DNA from: Pseudoalteromonas sp. N1230-9
GTDB lineage: Bacteria; Pseudomonadota; Gammaproteobacteria; Enterobacterales; Alteromonadaceae
Assembly: GCF_032716425.1 (NCBI RefSeq)
Contig: NZ_CP090419.1
Location: 321,001-385,000, forward strand
DNA: 64,000 nt
Direction: 5' to 3'
This document shows, piece after piece, positions 47,356 to 56,891 of the stretch (the first letter of the stretch is position 1; each line of letters begins with the position of its first letter). Below the pieces are notes generated by a model that did no database searches, had not been told where the DNA came from, and saw nothing but the letters and a program-made list of their open reading frames with translations. Position numbers and translations under genes: made by a program.

Positions 47356-48249
47356 TTAAAGCGTACTGTACTTGTCTTTTGCGCGTAGGTAGTTTTCGGT
47401 TTCAAATCGGCATAAATGCTGTATTTGTTGGTTGATGTGCGGTTCATTTAAATAATTTTGCAGTGTGTCTTTCACACTTTGCTTTTGCTTATCTAAATGG
47501 CTTTCGGTTGTATTATGACTGCCAATGTTAATCTGTTTACCTGTTAACGTGTGTATCTTAGAAGAAAACCCATCCAGATTATCTAAAAAACTCACCACGC
47601 TGTATTTTTCAAGGTTATCGCTGAACTCACTTTGCATTGTTTTAGCATCGTGCTCATCCCTAGCAAAACGACCAGCAATACACATACTGGTAACATTAGC
47701 CATTTGCCAACCCCTGCGGTGCTGCAAAATGGTGTCGACCTCAGCTGTGAGGTTATCGTAGTTTAAGTTGTTAGGTGCCATCATTGGCAATGAGTTGGTC
47801 AGTTTGTTGTATAGGTAGTTCGACTTAAATCGGCTTACTGGCTCACGCAGCACAGTCACAAAGTGATACTGATTGGCAAATTGATTAAGCAATTGTTTGT
47901 TTGTTGTTACATGGCCACTTATATAGGGCCAGTCTTGTGCAAGGTGGTATGCAAGCAAGCCAGTTAATTGTTTAGCATGGTGATCGCTAAACTCACTAAT
48001 ACTATCTAGATCAGTAATTTCGTGGTTCATACCTGCTAGGCTCATGGCAATGGCACCTTCGCGGCTAAAGCGAGGTTGACCGGCAATAGCAAATTGCTCG
48101 CGCATGGCTAAATCAATAGAAATACCTCCCGATTTAGGTACGTGTACAAAGCAGATTGGTTTTGCGTGGTTATGGCTGTTTTTAGCAATACGCCTAAAGG
48201 CAACGTCGTAACCAAGTCGGTTAATTATTTTTTTTACTGTGCTTTTCAT
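47356..48249 (-). CDS. Sulfotransferase-like protein
   Basis: A 297-residue protein of the sulfotransferase superfamily (carbohydrate 2-O-sulfotransferase type). The PAPS-binding loop is FVHVPKSGGIS (residues 38-42 PKSGG), and VTVLREPVSRFKSNYLY fits the 3'-phosphate-binding motif. It has no signal peptide or membrane segment and should act in the cytoplasm on a polysaccharide or its precursor. It overlaps the upstream flippase gene by 29 bases. Sulfated polysaccharides are common in marine bacteria. Confidence 0.82.
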   Translation of the reverse strand: MKSTVKKIINRLGYDVAFRRIAKNSHNHAKPICFVHVPKSGGISIDLAMREQFAIAGQPRFSREGAIAMSLAGMNHEITDLDSISEFSDHHAKQLTGLLAYHLAQDWPYISGHVTTNKQLLNQFANQYHFVTVLREPVSRFKSNYLYNKLTNSLPMMAPNNLNYDNLTAEVDTILQHRRGWQMANVTSMCIAGRFARDEHDAKTMQSEFSDNLEKYSVVSFLDNLDGFSSKIHTLTGKQINIGSHNTTESHLDKQKQSVKDTLQNYLNEPHINQQIQHLCRFETENYLRAKDKYSTL

Positions 48250-49552
48250 ACTGTACTTTTAAATCGTGAATGAGGTTTATCAAAATTGGCACAGAGTGTA
48301 ACACAGCTTGGTGCAATACTTTTGCGTACTCCCGAGTTTTTGCGTTAATAAACAAAAAGCCATAGCTTGCAACCATATAAGCAATAATTGTTGCCCATGC
48401 AGCCCCTAAGCCTTGGTATTTAGGTATGAGTAATAAGTTGAGTACAATATTTACAACAGCCCCTAAAAGGTTAGAGAGCAGGCTGTATTTATAAAGTTTT
48501 TCAAGAATAAGCCATTTAGATAACACAGCTCGCTGAAAAACAAACAAACTCGCAAAAATATGAACACTAAGAATAACGGCACTGCTTGTGTATGCTGAGC
48601 CATAAATCAGTGCAATGATGTTGTCAGCAAAAAACCAAGTCGCTAAGCTTAAAATAATGGCAGAGCAGGTTAGCACTAGGATCAATCGCTGTAGTAACTG
48701 TTGATACAGGGTAGGGTGTTTAAAACGACAATGGCTAAGTTGTGTTGTATAAACATTGGCTATTAATACTGGAAACACATACCAAAATTCAGATAACTTA
48801 GCCGCTGCGGCATAGTAAGCCACTGCTTCTGTGTTAACTAGGTTAGCAAGCATTATCTGATCTATTTTTAAATAGATAACGGCTGCAACGCCTGAAAATA
48901 ACAGCCATTTTCCTTTTTGATAAAGCGCAAGGTAAGTTTGCTTTTTGGGTTGTAATTTATAAACCTGATGATGCTTTTGGCTGGTATACATAATGTAGTA
49001 ACACACGCCGATCAGTACGGTCTCAAGCCCTTGTAAAAAAATAAGCGTTGTTAAATCAGCTGCATTAATAATAGCGATGAGTTTTGCAATATTAATAAGT
49101 GTTATGGTTACTAGGCGTAGCTTTACCAACTGAGATACTTGCTTTTTAGCTATATAGAAAAATTCCAGCACATATAAAAATGTAAAACCTTGCATAGCGA
49201 CTAACATGATTATCAGCCCTGTTTGCTGATGATCTAAATTAAAGGCGTATAAGCACACTAAGGTAGTAATCGCTAACGAGACAATGGCACCCAGTAAGCG
49301 AATAAGTAAGGCAGACTTTATATAGTAGTGGCTGTTTGCAGGGTATTTTACGATGTATTTAGTAATAATATTATTAAGCCCCATGACTGCCAATGGGCTG
49401 AAAATGGCAGCAAACGAAACTATGTAAGAAAACTCGCCAAATAAGTCAGGGCCAGCTAGCCGTGCTAATAAAATATTGTTTATAAAGCCAAGGCTAAGTA
49501 GCACAACTTTTTCGATGATAAGCAGTAGTGAGTTTTTAACGTTTGAGCTCAT
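48221..49552 (-). CDS. Polysaccharide flippase (MOP family)
   Basis: A membrane protein of 443 residues with about 12 hydrophobic segments. It opens with the MOP pattern NSLLLIIEKVVLLSLGFINNILLARLAGPDLFG. It should move a lipid-linked oligosaccharide to the periplasm. The ATG at 49552 is chosen; an in-frame TTG at 49600 would add 16 residues, and neither has a clear ribosome site. It is coupled with the sulfotransferase-like gene and divergent from the pyruvyl transferase gene. Confidence 0.82.
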   Translation of the reverse strand: MSSNVKNSLLLIIEKVVLLSLGFINNILLARLAGPDLFGEFSYIVSFAAIFSPLAVMGLNNIITKYIVKYPANSHYYIKSALLIRLLGAIVSLAITTLVCLYAFNLDHQQTGLIIMLVAMQGFTFLYVLEFFYIAKKQVSQLVKLRLVTITLINIAKLIAIINAADLTTLIFLQGLETVLIGVCYYIMYTSQKHHQVYKLQPKKQTYLALYQKGKWLLFSGVAAVIYLKIDQIMLANLVNTEAVAYYAAAAKLSEFWYVFPVLIANVYTTQLSHCRFKHPTLYQQLLQRLILVLTCSAIILSLATWFFADNIIALIYGSAYTSSAVILSVHIFASLFVFQRAVLSKWLILEKLYKYSLLSNLLGAVVNIVLNLLLIPKYQGLGAAWATIIAYMVASYGFLFINAKTREYAKVLHQAVLHSVPILINLIHDLKVQYEKHSKKNN

Positions 49553-49683
49553 TTTAGGTGTTTTATTGCCTATTTGAACGGGTAGTTTATCGTAAATCAA
49601 AGAAATTGCACGGAATGCTTGAATGACTGTAGATTGCTGTATATTCTTACTCGCTTTGCGTTTTCATTCAGTTTGGGTTGCTT

Positions 49684-50832
49684 GTGTTAGTTGAAATTAA
49701 GGGTGTTCAATTTGTTAATAAGGGTGCGGAGTTGATGCTTGCATCGATTATTGCGCAGTTAAATAAAGCGTTACCAAATGCTGAAATCTGTTTAGTGCAT
49801 AATACTAACTCGCCTTATGTAAAACGAGCAAAAGTAGGCGCATACCAAAAGATCAACCTGTGCAAAAATATTCTTGACCTTAATTGGCTATTTTATTGTG
49901 TTCCGTCTTCAATACGTCGTTATTTTAAAAATCGCTTTGGCATTGTCACTGAAGCGGATGTTGATGTGATTTTAGATGCGTCAGGTTTTAGTTATGGCGA
50001 CCAATGGTCTGATCTCGTTTTAAGACAAGTGGCAAGTGTTGTTAAACGCACTCAGTCTCGCTCAAAGCATTATATTTTTATGCCGCAATCGTTAGGACCT
50101 TTCTCGCGCGATGAAAATAAAAAGTATGCGAAGGTCGCGTTTTCTAATGCAAGCCTTGTGTTTGCAAGAGAGCAGCCTTCGTATAAGCACATTGTAGAGC
50201 TTGTGGGGGAATCAGCTAATATTAAGCAAGCTCCTGATTTTACCAATTTATTTGTACCAACAGCCAAGCCTGAATACGACATATACCAGGATCATGTTAT
50301 TTTGATCCCTAACTCAAAAATGCTCAGTAAAAGAAATAAAAACACATGGTGGCGAGAGAACTATGTCACAACCTTGGCTCACTTGGCTAACCAAGCTATT
50401 AAAAAAGGGGAGAAGGTGATTATTCTCAATCACAGTGGGGCAGATGACGCACCGCTGTGCCATGAAATTAATAGCTTGTTAGACACGCCTTGCGAAGTGG
50501 TTGAGCCAGCAGATGCTGAGTCAGTCAAAGCATTAATTGCCAGAGGCAAGCTTATTATTTGCTCACGCTTTCACGGTTGTGTGAGTGCGCTTTCTCAGGC
50601 TATTCCATGTATTGCAACTGGCTGGAGCCACAAGTATCAAGAGCTTTTTAGAGAGTACGGCTCTGAGGAAACGCTGCTCCCTGCCAATGTTTCACCAGCG
50701 AGTTTAGATGCTTTACTCAATACGTGTTTGAACGAAAACACTGAAAGAAAGTCTCAGCTAGAAAATTACGCGATGAAGTATAAGCAGCAAAGTAAAGACA
50801 TGTGGCAAACGCTGCTGTCTACCATACAGTAA
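49684..50832 (+). CDS. Polysaccharide pyruvyl transferase family protein
   Basis: A 382-residue protein of the polysaccharide pyruvyl transferase family, which adds pyruvate ketals from phosphoenolpyruvate to sugars. Family patterns are FVNKGAELMLASII near the N-terminus, FMPQSLGPFSRDENKKY in the middle, and SRFHGCVSALSQAIPCIATGWSHKYQEL near the end. GTG at 49684, six bases after TGGG, is preferred; TTG at 49678 is also possible. It has no obvious operon partner on its strand but lies back-to-back with the flippase/sulfotransferase pair. Confidence 0.83.
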   Translation: MLVEIKGVQFVNKGAELMLASIIAQLNKALPNAEICLVHNTNSPYVKRAKVGAYQKINLCKNILDLNWLFYCVPSSIRRYFKNRFGIVTEADVDVILDASGFSYGDQWSDLVLRQVASVVKRTQSRSKHYIFMPQSLGPFSRDENKKYAKVAFSNASLVFAREQPSYKHIVELVGESANIKQAPDFTNLFVPTAKPEYDIYQDHVILIPNSKMLSKRNKNTWWRENYVTTLAHLANQAIKKGEKVIILNHSGADDAPLCHEINSLLDTPCEVVEPADAESVKALIARGKLIICSRFHGCVSALSQAIPCIATGWSHKYQELFREYGSEETLLPANVSPASLDALLNTCLNENTERKSQLENYAMKYKQQSKDMWQTLLSTIQ

Positions 50833-51216
50833 CTGTTTTTTGGCTCACTATTAAAAGTTGCGCTAACTGACGGGGGAAGTCAGCTTTAATTCAGTTCTTA
50901 ATTGTATGATTACATGTTAGTAACGAAGTTTTACAGTTTGTTTTTATGTTTGCTTGTAAGGTAATTGTAATTCTTATATTATTTTCGGCCTTTGTCTCGT
51001 TCGTAACTATAAAAGGTACGATTTATATGTGTGGGTCAAAGTTTTTTTTTTAGTTTTATAACTTATAGGTACTAATCGGTAGCTAAAGTTAGGTTTTTAG
51101 TAAAACAAGGGTTACAGCTGTTAAAACGTTTATGTCTTTTTATTTGTAATCATCTATAATGATAGGCGTTTTGATGATGTTTCGGGGTACTTCATGTTGA
51201 TTAAGGTTTATTTTCT
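50833..51216. other. Intergenic region before the wecA-type gene
   Basis: These 384 AT-rich bases carry no gene that I can recognise. A short hairpin CTGAC/GTCAG lies at 50867-50883. A TATAAT at 51155-51160 is a possible -10 for the downstream cluster, without a good -35. A GGTAGC at 51078-51083 recalls the ops/JUMPstart core but matches too few positions. Confidence 0.5.
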
Positions 51217-52308
51217 GTGATTTTAACAACTATTGCACTTTTTATGTGCTCGTTTTTGAGCCTTTTTGTATTTCGAAAATTTGCCATTTATATAAATCTT
51301 GTTGATCAGCCAAATATGCGTAAACATCATAACGGCCCTGTCCCTTTAGTGGGGGGGTTGGCTGTTTTTGTTGTTGTATTCAGTTATTTAGTTATCTACC
51401 CCGATTCAATCTCTTCCACTTTTATTTATTTGTTTTGCGCCAGTATATTATTAGTAATAGGTGTTTTTGACGACTTATACGATATTAGTTTCCGATTAAG
51501 GTTATTAGTACAAGCGTTTATTTCAACCATGATGATGGTGTTTGGCGAGTTGGTTTTTACCAATGCAGGACAAATCTTCGGTGGCTTTGATTTAGAGTTG
51601 TCGTATTTTAGTTATCTCGTTACCGTTGTTGTGGTAGTGGGGGCAATTAATGCTTACAACATGGTGGATGGAATCGATGGTTTATTAGGTGCATTAGCGA
51701 CTATTACGTTTGCTTCGCTCGGTCTGTTATTTTATTTCAATGGTCAAATCCAGCTAGCTGTATTCTGCATGGTTGTTGTTGCAGCGACGATTCCTTATAT
51801 ATTAATGAATTTAGGTATTCCTTTAGGTCAGCGCTTTAAAATATTTATGGGCGACGCTGGCAGTACGGTGATAGGTTTTAGCGTTGTTTGGCTTTTACTC
51901 GAAGGTTCGCAGTCAGAAAGCGCAGCCTTTAATCCTGTTACAGGGCTGTGGATTGCGGCTATTCCAATTATGGATGCGATTTCTACCATTATTCGCAGAA
52001 TCAAAAAAGGCCAGTCTCCATTTAAGCCAGACCGAGAGCACTTACACCATATTCTGCAAAGATTAGGGGTTGGCCCTAAGATGACCTTGTTTGTTATTTC
52101 TATGCTAGGTTGTTGTTTTGCGTTAGTGGGTATTTTAGCCCAGTTAAATTCTGTTCCTGACTACTACATGTTTTACGGCTTTATCTTCTGTTTAATCGTA
52201 TATCATCAAGTTATGGTTAACATATGGCGATTAACAGTACGTGCTCGCCGATTTTTTGGTATTTCAAAAAAGCAGCCAGAGGGAAAGGCTCATAAAGTTA
52301 AGCAATAG
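51217..52308 (+). CDS. Undecaprenyl-phosphate sugar-1-phosphate transferase (WecA/MraY family)
   Basis: A polytopic inner-membrane enzyme of 363 residues that starts repeat-unit synthesis by moving a sugar-1-phosphate (GlcNAc-1-P in WecA) to undecaprenyl phosphate. Signature motifs are GGLAVF, VFDDLYDISFRLRL, NAYNMVDGIDGLLG, FKIFMGDAGST and REHLHHILQRLG. The last, HxxH-type, loop is typical of WecA. The start is GTG, 10 bases after AAGG. It heads the second polysaccharide cluster. Confidence 0.92.
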   Translation: MILTTIALFMCSFLSLFVFRKFAIYINLVDQPNMRKHHNGPVPLVGGLAVFVVVFSYLVIYPDSISSTFIYLFCASILLVIGVFDDLYDISFRLRLLVQAFISTMMMVFGELVFTNAGQIFGGFDLELSYFSYLVTVVVVVGAINAYNMVDGIDGLLGALATITFASLGLLFYFNGQIQLAVFCMVVVAATIPYILMNLGIPLGQRFKIFMGDAGSTVIGFSVVWLLLEGSQSESAAFNPVTGLWIAAIPIMDAISTIIRRIKKGQSPFKPDREHLHHILQRLGVGPKMTLFVISMLGCCFALVGILAQLNSVPDYYMFYGFIFCLIVYHQVMVNIWRLTVRARRFFGISKKQPEGKAHKVKQ

Positions 52309-52346
52309 CTTTGTTATTGCTTCTGTATTAGTGAACAACCTAGGTA

Positions 52347-53627
52347 ATGCTAAGTAAATTAATAAGGCAGACTGGAACGCTGATCAGCGGAAATTTATCT
52401 GCGTCTGTCCTTAACTTCTTCTCTGTCGCCATCTCGTTGAAAGCATTAGGTGTTGAGTCTTTTGGAGAGGTGACTCTACTTCAAGCTTACATATTGGTTT
52501 TAAGTCTGTGTTTTAATCCGCAAGCATGGCAGGGAGTTATTCGCTACTTTTATCTTGAAAAAGATAAAGCATCTCTTATTGTGTTAACCCTCAAGTATGA
52601 TCTGATATGTGCCCTCATCGGGACTCTAATTGCGATATGCTTTGCACAAGCCTACGCAGAGAGCTTCAACTTGCAGCATCATACTAAATTATTGCAGTGG
52701 TGCTCAGTATATATCCTACTTAATCAAACTAGTGTTGCTATAGGTGTTTTGCGTTATCAGGAACGCTACAACGTTTTGGCAATGCAGGCAATCGTTAGCG
52801 CTGTGTTGTTTTTTCTGTGCGCATTATTAGGCTACTGGAAAAACTTTGGTGTCGGTTTTTTTGTAACGGCGTACCTTCTGACTTTAGGTGTGGGGGTTAT
52901 TTATATACAATGCCACAGCAGTCGGTATGTTGCTTCATTGATAAAAAGCCAGAGTGATTGCAACTTACTGTCTAATGATAAGAAAAAAGAATTTAACCGT
53001 TTTAATTTGACTGTACACATGACCTCGTTGGCCGATATTCCAGTCAAGCAATTAGACACTATTTTAGTGGGTGCTGTTGTCTCCGTCGGTGCCGCTGGTG
53101 CTTATCGTGTTATTAAGCAAATAGCCACTATCTCAACAAGGTTAACCAGTCCTTTAAATCAGGTTTTATACCCAGAGATTAATGTCTATTTAGCTGAAAA
53201 AGCATATGACAAAGTCAAAAAGATAATGTCAAAAATAGTGCTGTTACTATTGTTACCTTCTCTTGCATTTGTTGCTGTTGCAAGTATGACATTTGATTAC
53301 TGGGTTGTGACTCTTTTTTCTGCAGAGTTGTTGGTTTACAAGTGGCATATTGTGGTATTTATGATTGTTCATGCAGTATCAGCTGCATTGACTCCTATAC
53401 ATCCTGTTTTTCTGGCTTTAGGTTATGTTAAGAGTTTATTACTGATTACGCTTTTTTCTAATCTGGTTTTATGTTTAGGGATCCTAGTTCTAGGGGCGAA
53501 AATTGAACTTTGGGGAGTGCTTTTTGCTATCTTCGCTCAATATTTATTGACTATAGCATGCAAGCTCCCTGTAATTTTAAGTAGATTAAGAAAGGAAAAG
53601 AATGAGGGTTCTACATTACATACCTAA
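52347..53627 (+). CDS. Polysaccharide flippase (MOP family)
   Basis: A 426-residue membrane protein with about 12 hydrophobic segments. The start SKLIRQTGTLISGNLSASVLNFFSVAIS and the middle VKQLDTILVGAVVSVGAAGAYRVIKQIA match Wzx/MOP flippases. It probably exports the repeat unit begun by the upstream transferase. It overlaps the following glycosyltransferase by 26 bases. Confidence 0.85.
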   Translation: MLSKLIRQTGTLISGNLSASVLNFFSVAISLKALGVESFGEVTLLQAYILVLSLCFNPQAWQGVIRYFYLEKDKASLIVLTLKYDLICALIGTLIAICFAQAYAESFNLQHHTKLLQWCSVYILLNQTSVAIGVLRYQERYNVLAMQAIVSAVLFFLCALLGYWKNFGVGFFVTAYLLTLGVGVIYIQCHSSRYVASLIKSQSDCNLLSNDKKKEFNRFNLTVHMTSLADIPVKQLDTILVGAVVSVGAAGAYRVIKQIATISTRLTSPLNQVLYPEINVYLAEKAYDKVKKIMSKIVLLLLLPSLAFVAVASMTFDYWVVTLFSAELLVYKWHIVVFMIVHAVSAALTPIHPVFLALGYVKSLLLITLFSNLVLCLGILVLGAKIELWGVLFAIFAQYLLTIACKLPVILSRLRKEKNEGSTLHT

Positions 53628-54750
53628 TTTTTCAATGAGTACGGAAACATTTATTTATGATCAAGTTACAGCGTTGGAAAAAGCGGGGATAGAATCTGCG
53701 GTAGTGACAGCTAAAAGAGTCAATGAACAAAGCCGTCCTTTTGAACTTGTCTACTTTTGCCCAATTAAAACGGTTATTAATGAGCGCTTTACACAAGCAT
53801 TTGCCCTAAGGCTACAGTTGCTGCCATATATGATTGACTACAAACGTTGGCAAGAGGTGATTGACGAGTTTAAGCCAGATGTTGTTCATTGCCACACTGG
53901 TAATGGGGTGAAGACATGGATGCACGTAAGTGAAAAACTGAACCTCAACATACCAACATTGGCATCATTGCATGGCTCTGATGTAAATAGTGAGCCTTTA
54001 ATTAGGGCTAAATACAGGGCTGTACTTAAAAAAGCTGGCAGCAAAGACTTTATAAAGTGGACTGTTCCTTCAGAGTTTTTAAAACGTAAAACAGTCGAAA
54101 ATCTGGATGTTCCGGGAAAAAAAATTACAGTTGTGCATAACTCTTTTAATTCTATGTTTCTGTCAACAAAGCAGGAAAAGAGTTTTGATACTTTGAATAT
54201 TGTCTCGGTTGGACGCTTAATTAATTGTAAAGGTCATGAGTTTTTGATTCGTGCATTGGCTGTTTTACATAAAGACTACCCTAATGCGACCTTAACCCTT
54301 ATTGGTGGTGGCGAGCTTAAGGAGCATTTACAGGGCTTAACTGACCAGTTAGCTTTAACTAAGCATGTGAAATTTATCGATATGGTGAGTCATCAAGCAT
54401 TACCAGATCTGCTTTCATCGTATAATGTTTATGCACAGCCGTCGATTCGAGATGATGTTACATTTCAAGAAGAGTCTTTTGGTGTAGCAGCACTAGAGGC
54501 AATGGCATCGGGTTTAGCAACGGTTGTTTCAGAGTGTGGTGGTTTAACTGAGCTGGTTTCATTGGTCGATACACCCGCAGTGAAAGTGGTGCCTCAAAGA
54601 GATCCTGAGTCATTGGCAGGGGCAATAGCTGAGTTATATAAAAATGAAGCGAGTTTAACCCTTGCGCAAAGACATAAATTAGCTGAGCTATTTTCAATAG
54701 ACATGAATACAGCAAGTATTAAAAGACTTTACAGCGAGTTAACTCAGTAG
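53602..54750 (+). CDS. Family 4 glycosyltransferase
   Basis: A GT-B glycosyltransferase of 382 residues. The N-terminal FIYDQVTALEKAGIE and CHTGNGVKTW, the central VGRLINCKGHEFLIRALA, and the C-terminal EESFGVAALEAMASGLATVVSECGGLTE (donor-binding E-x7-E) are typical of GT4. It probably adds one sugar to the repeat unit. A hairpin terminator follows, and the next two genes are on the opposite strand. Confidence 0.92.
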   Translation: MRVLHYIPNFSMSTETFIYDQVTALEKAGIESAVVTAKRVNEQSRPFELVYFCPIKTVINERFTQAFALRLQLLPYMIDYKRWQEVIDEFKPDVVHCHTGNGVKTWMHVSEKLNLNIPTLASLHGSDVNSEPLIRAKYRAVLKKAGSKDFIKWTVPSEFLKRKTVENLDVPGKKITVVHNSFNSMFLSTKQEKSFDTLNIVSVGRLINCKGHEFLIRALAVLHKDYPNATLTLIGGGELKEHLQGLTDQLALTKHVKFIDMVSHQALPDLLSSYNVYAQPSIRDDVTFQEESFGVAALEAMASGLATVVSECGGLTELVSLVDTPAVKVVPQRDPESLAGAIAELYKNEASLTLAQRHKLAELFSIDMNTASIKRLYSELTQ

Positions 54751-54764
54751 TTCAGAACGTTAAA

Positions 54765-54788
54765 CCGTACTTTTCAAAAAAAGTACGG
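54765..54788. terminator. Bidirectional hairpin between convergent glycosyltransferase genes
   Basis: CCGTACTTTT pairs perfectly with AAAAGTACGG around a CAAA loop. It lies between the plus-strand GT4 gene and the minus-strand PssE-like gene and can end both transcripts. Confidence 0.7.
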
Positions 54789-54790
54789 AG

Positions 54791-55246
54791 TTACTTTTTT
54801 AGGAGCTTACTTGTTAACTCATCCGCGAGGAAAAAAGAGTCTTTGCTGTAGGGAACAGGCTCATACGCGATGATATCTTCTATATGACCTTCTATAAGGC
54901 TTACATCATGGCAAACCAAGGCATAGTTGTTTCTTTCGATATATAGGGCTAAATCTGATTGGTGTTTATCGACTCTGTCAAAATTTGGCACGACAATAAT
55001 TTTTTTGTTGAGCTCCAATAGTTCAAAAACAGTGCCAGCCCCCGCGTGTGTAATAACAATATCTGCATCGGCAAGCACGCTTGAAAACTCATTTGAACGA
55101 GCGAAAGAGTTGCCATTTTGAGGCTTGTATTCTCCTGTGCCTATCTGAAAAGTAAATGAGAACGCCGTCAATTTTGTAGCGGCTTGGTCTACCGCACGAA
55201 TTAAAGAATCAAATGATGATGAGCCTACAGTGACAAGGATTTTCAT
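54791..55246 (-). CDS. PssE/Alg13-like glycosyltransferase catalytic subunit
   Basis: A 151-residue protein with the GT28 C-terminal fold. It opens ILVTVGSSSFDSLIRAVD and holds the donor-binding segment ITHAGAGTVFELLELNKKIIVVPNFDRVDKHQSDLA. Such proteins work with a membrane-anchored Alg14/PssD-type partner. Here the start codon overlaps the stop of the partner gene (ATGA at 55246-55243). In rhizobial PssD/PssE the donor is UDP-glucuronate, which the ugd gene in this window could supply. Confidence 0.85.
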   Translation of the reverse strand: MKILVTVGSSSFDSLIRAVDQAATKLTAFSFTFQIGTGEYKPQNGNSFARSNEFSSVLADADIVITHAGAGTVFELLELNKKIIVVPNFDRVDKHQSDLALYIERNNYALVCHDVSLIEGHIEDIIAYEPVPYSKDSFFLADELTSKLLKK

Positions 55247-55719
55247 AAGCGTCCACAATATTTTGCATTTTTATAGAGGGTAAGTTGCTCTTTATTTTGC
55301 ACCCAAAATTCACTGCATATTTTCGACATCCATTTACCAGTGAAAGAGCGTGTATAAAAGCGACAAAACGTTTCGATGAAAATGACGTTTTTACCCATAG
55401 CTCTTAGAATGATAGAAGGAATAATAGCCATACCTGGTCCGGTTGAAACGATCCCCGTCACTTGGTATTTATGACAAATCTTTAGCGTAATAACGGTAGA
55501 GCGAAAGAGTCCAACCATTGCCATTAACAATGACTTTAAACGATTCTCTTTGTGACGAACATCACCTAGTTTGAAATGTGTTACTCGTGAACATAGTGGA
55601 GATGGCCCTAAAGATATAAACTTAAGTTCTGACTCTTTAATGTGTTTATATAGTAAGCTCATCTCTTTTTTGTGCCCACCTTCCCCATATGCGAGAATAA
55701 CGACTGGTTGTTTTGACAT
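55243..55719 (-). CDS. PssD/Alg14-like glycosyltransferase membrane subunit
   Basis: A 158-residue protein: VVILAYGEGGHKKEMSLLY at the N-terminus, a hydrophobic segment, VTGIVSTGPGMAIIPSIILRAMGKNVIFIET, and FCRFYTRSFTGKWMSKICSEFWVQN, all as in Alg14-like subunits that anchor and recruit the catalytic Alg13-like partner. It forms a coupled pair with the next gene. The pair is inverted relative to the rest of the cluster. Confidence 0.87.
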   Translation of the reverse strand: MSKQPVVILAYGEGGHKKEMSLLYKHIKESELKFISLGPSPLCSRVTHFKLGDVRHKENRLKSLLMAMVGLFRSTVITLKICHKYQVTGIVSTGPGMAIIPSIILRAMGKNVIFIETFCRFYTRSFTGKWMSKICSEFWVQNKEQLTLYKNAKYCGRL

Positions 55720-55941
55720 GCTTATTGATTTCTATTCGATTTTAGGTTCATTTTTGTAATCGGTTCTTATGGCTATAAAGTCGGGGGACAAAAGGATAAG
55801 AAACACACATGCTTTATGATAACGAATTCAAAAAACATTTCCTAGCAGCAATTACTTAACGCTAGTTTTATCAGCATTTTTAAGTGAAATATTCGCGGGC
55901 GTAACTAAAGTTTTTAAATCTATTTTAATCATACCTTCATT

Positions 55942-55950
55942 TGCTATAAT
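55942..55950 (+). promoter_or_regulatory. Extended -10 promoter upstream of the Wzz gene
   Basis: TGCTATAAT gives a consensus extended -10 element. No good -35 lies at the usual distance, which is typical of extended -10 promoters. A small hairpin (CTGACT/AGTCAG, 55953-55970) follows in the leader. Confidence 0.55.
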
Positions 55951-55986
55951 GCCTGACTTTTAGTAGTCAGTTGGTTGAGAAACTCC

Positions 55987-56886
55987 ATGGAAAGTAAAGG
56001 TATAAACTTAACATTTTCTAAGTTAATGAAGTATAAATGGGTAGTTGTAATTGGTACTCTACTTTCGGCAGCATTGTCTGTATATGTGGCTATGCAGCAA
56101 CCAAATAAATACACAGCAAAAGTCTACTTGGTCCCATCTAATGCTAAGGAAGGCGGTGGTCTTAATAAATTAGCTGGTCAATTTGGTGGTCTTGCAAGTA
56201 TGGCGGGGATATCGCTTGGTGGTTCTGAGGCTGACGAAGTTGAAACAGCAATTGAATTTATGAGAAGCAGAGGCTTTATTCAACCGTTTATAGAAAAAAG
56301 GAACTTACTACCAGAGTTACTTGCTCTAAAGGGGTGGGACCAAAGCACTGACACCTATATTTATAATCCTGAAGTTTACGATGCTGAGCAAAAAAAGTGG
56401 GTAAGAACTCCGCCTCCTGGTAAAGATGTTGAGCCTTCGCCGTGGGATGGTTATATTCCTCTACTGGGCAGCTTCGATGTACTTTATATGAAAAAAAAGG
56501 GCGTCGTTCAGCTAGAGGTGACTGCGCTTTCACCAGAGTTATCAGTTAATATCACTAATTGGTTAATTGAAGATATTAATGCCTTTTGGCGTGACAAAGA
56601 CCGCAATGAAGCTGAAGAGGCTATTAATTACCTACAAGAGAAAGCTGCGGAAACTAATGTCGCTGAGTTGCGCTCTTTATTCTACGAACTTATTGCGGAT
56701 CAAACTCGCTCAAAGTTATTGTCTACGGTCGGCGATTTTCACCTAGTAAAACCTTTATCTCCGGTTATTTATCCTGAAGAGAAGTCGGGCCCTTCTCGCG
56801 CTCTTATTTGCTTAGGAATAACATTTTTTGGAGGCCTTGTTTCTCTAATTGTTGCATTTATTCTTGCGTTAAGAAAAAAGGCTTAA
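55987..56886 (+). CDS. Wzz-type chain-length determinant protein
   Basis: A 299-residue inner-membrane protein with the Wzz topology: two membrane segments (about 20-38 and 275-292) flank a periplasmic helical domain with coiled coil near 215-235. The segment PLSPVIYPEEKSGPSRALI before the second segment is the proline-rich Wzz signature. It sets the length of the polymer made by the Wzy protein. ATG 55987 is chosen over the in-frame TTG at 55975. No tyrosine-kinase domain is present, and no separate kinase gene is in the window. Confidence 0.88.
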   Translation: MESKGINLTFSKLMKYKWVVVIGTLLSAALSVYVAMQQPNKYTAKVYLVPSNAKEGGGLNKLAGQFGGLASMAGISLGGSEADEVETAIEFMRSRGFIQPFIEKRNLLPELLALKGWDQSTDTYIYNPEVYDAEQKKWVRTPPPGKDVEPSPWDGYIPLLGSFDVLYMKKKGVVQLEVTALSPELSVNITNWLIEDINAFWRDKDRNEAEEAINYLQEKAAETNVAELRSLFYELIADQTRSKLLSTVGDFHLVKPLSPVIYPEEKSGPSRALICLGITFFGGLVSLIVAFILALRKKA

Positions 56887-56891
56887 AAGCA

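Noticed and set aside
51074..51086. GGTAGC sequence resembling an ops/JUMPstart element before the wecA-type gene
   Set aside because: Only the inner 7 of the usual positions match, and no adjoining JUMPstart sequence was seen.
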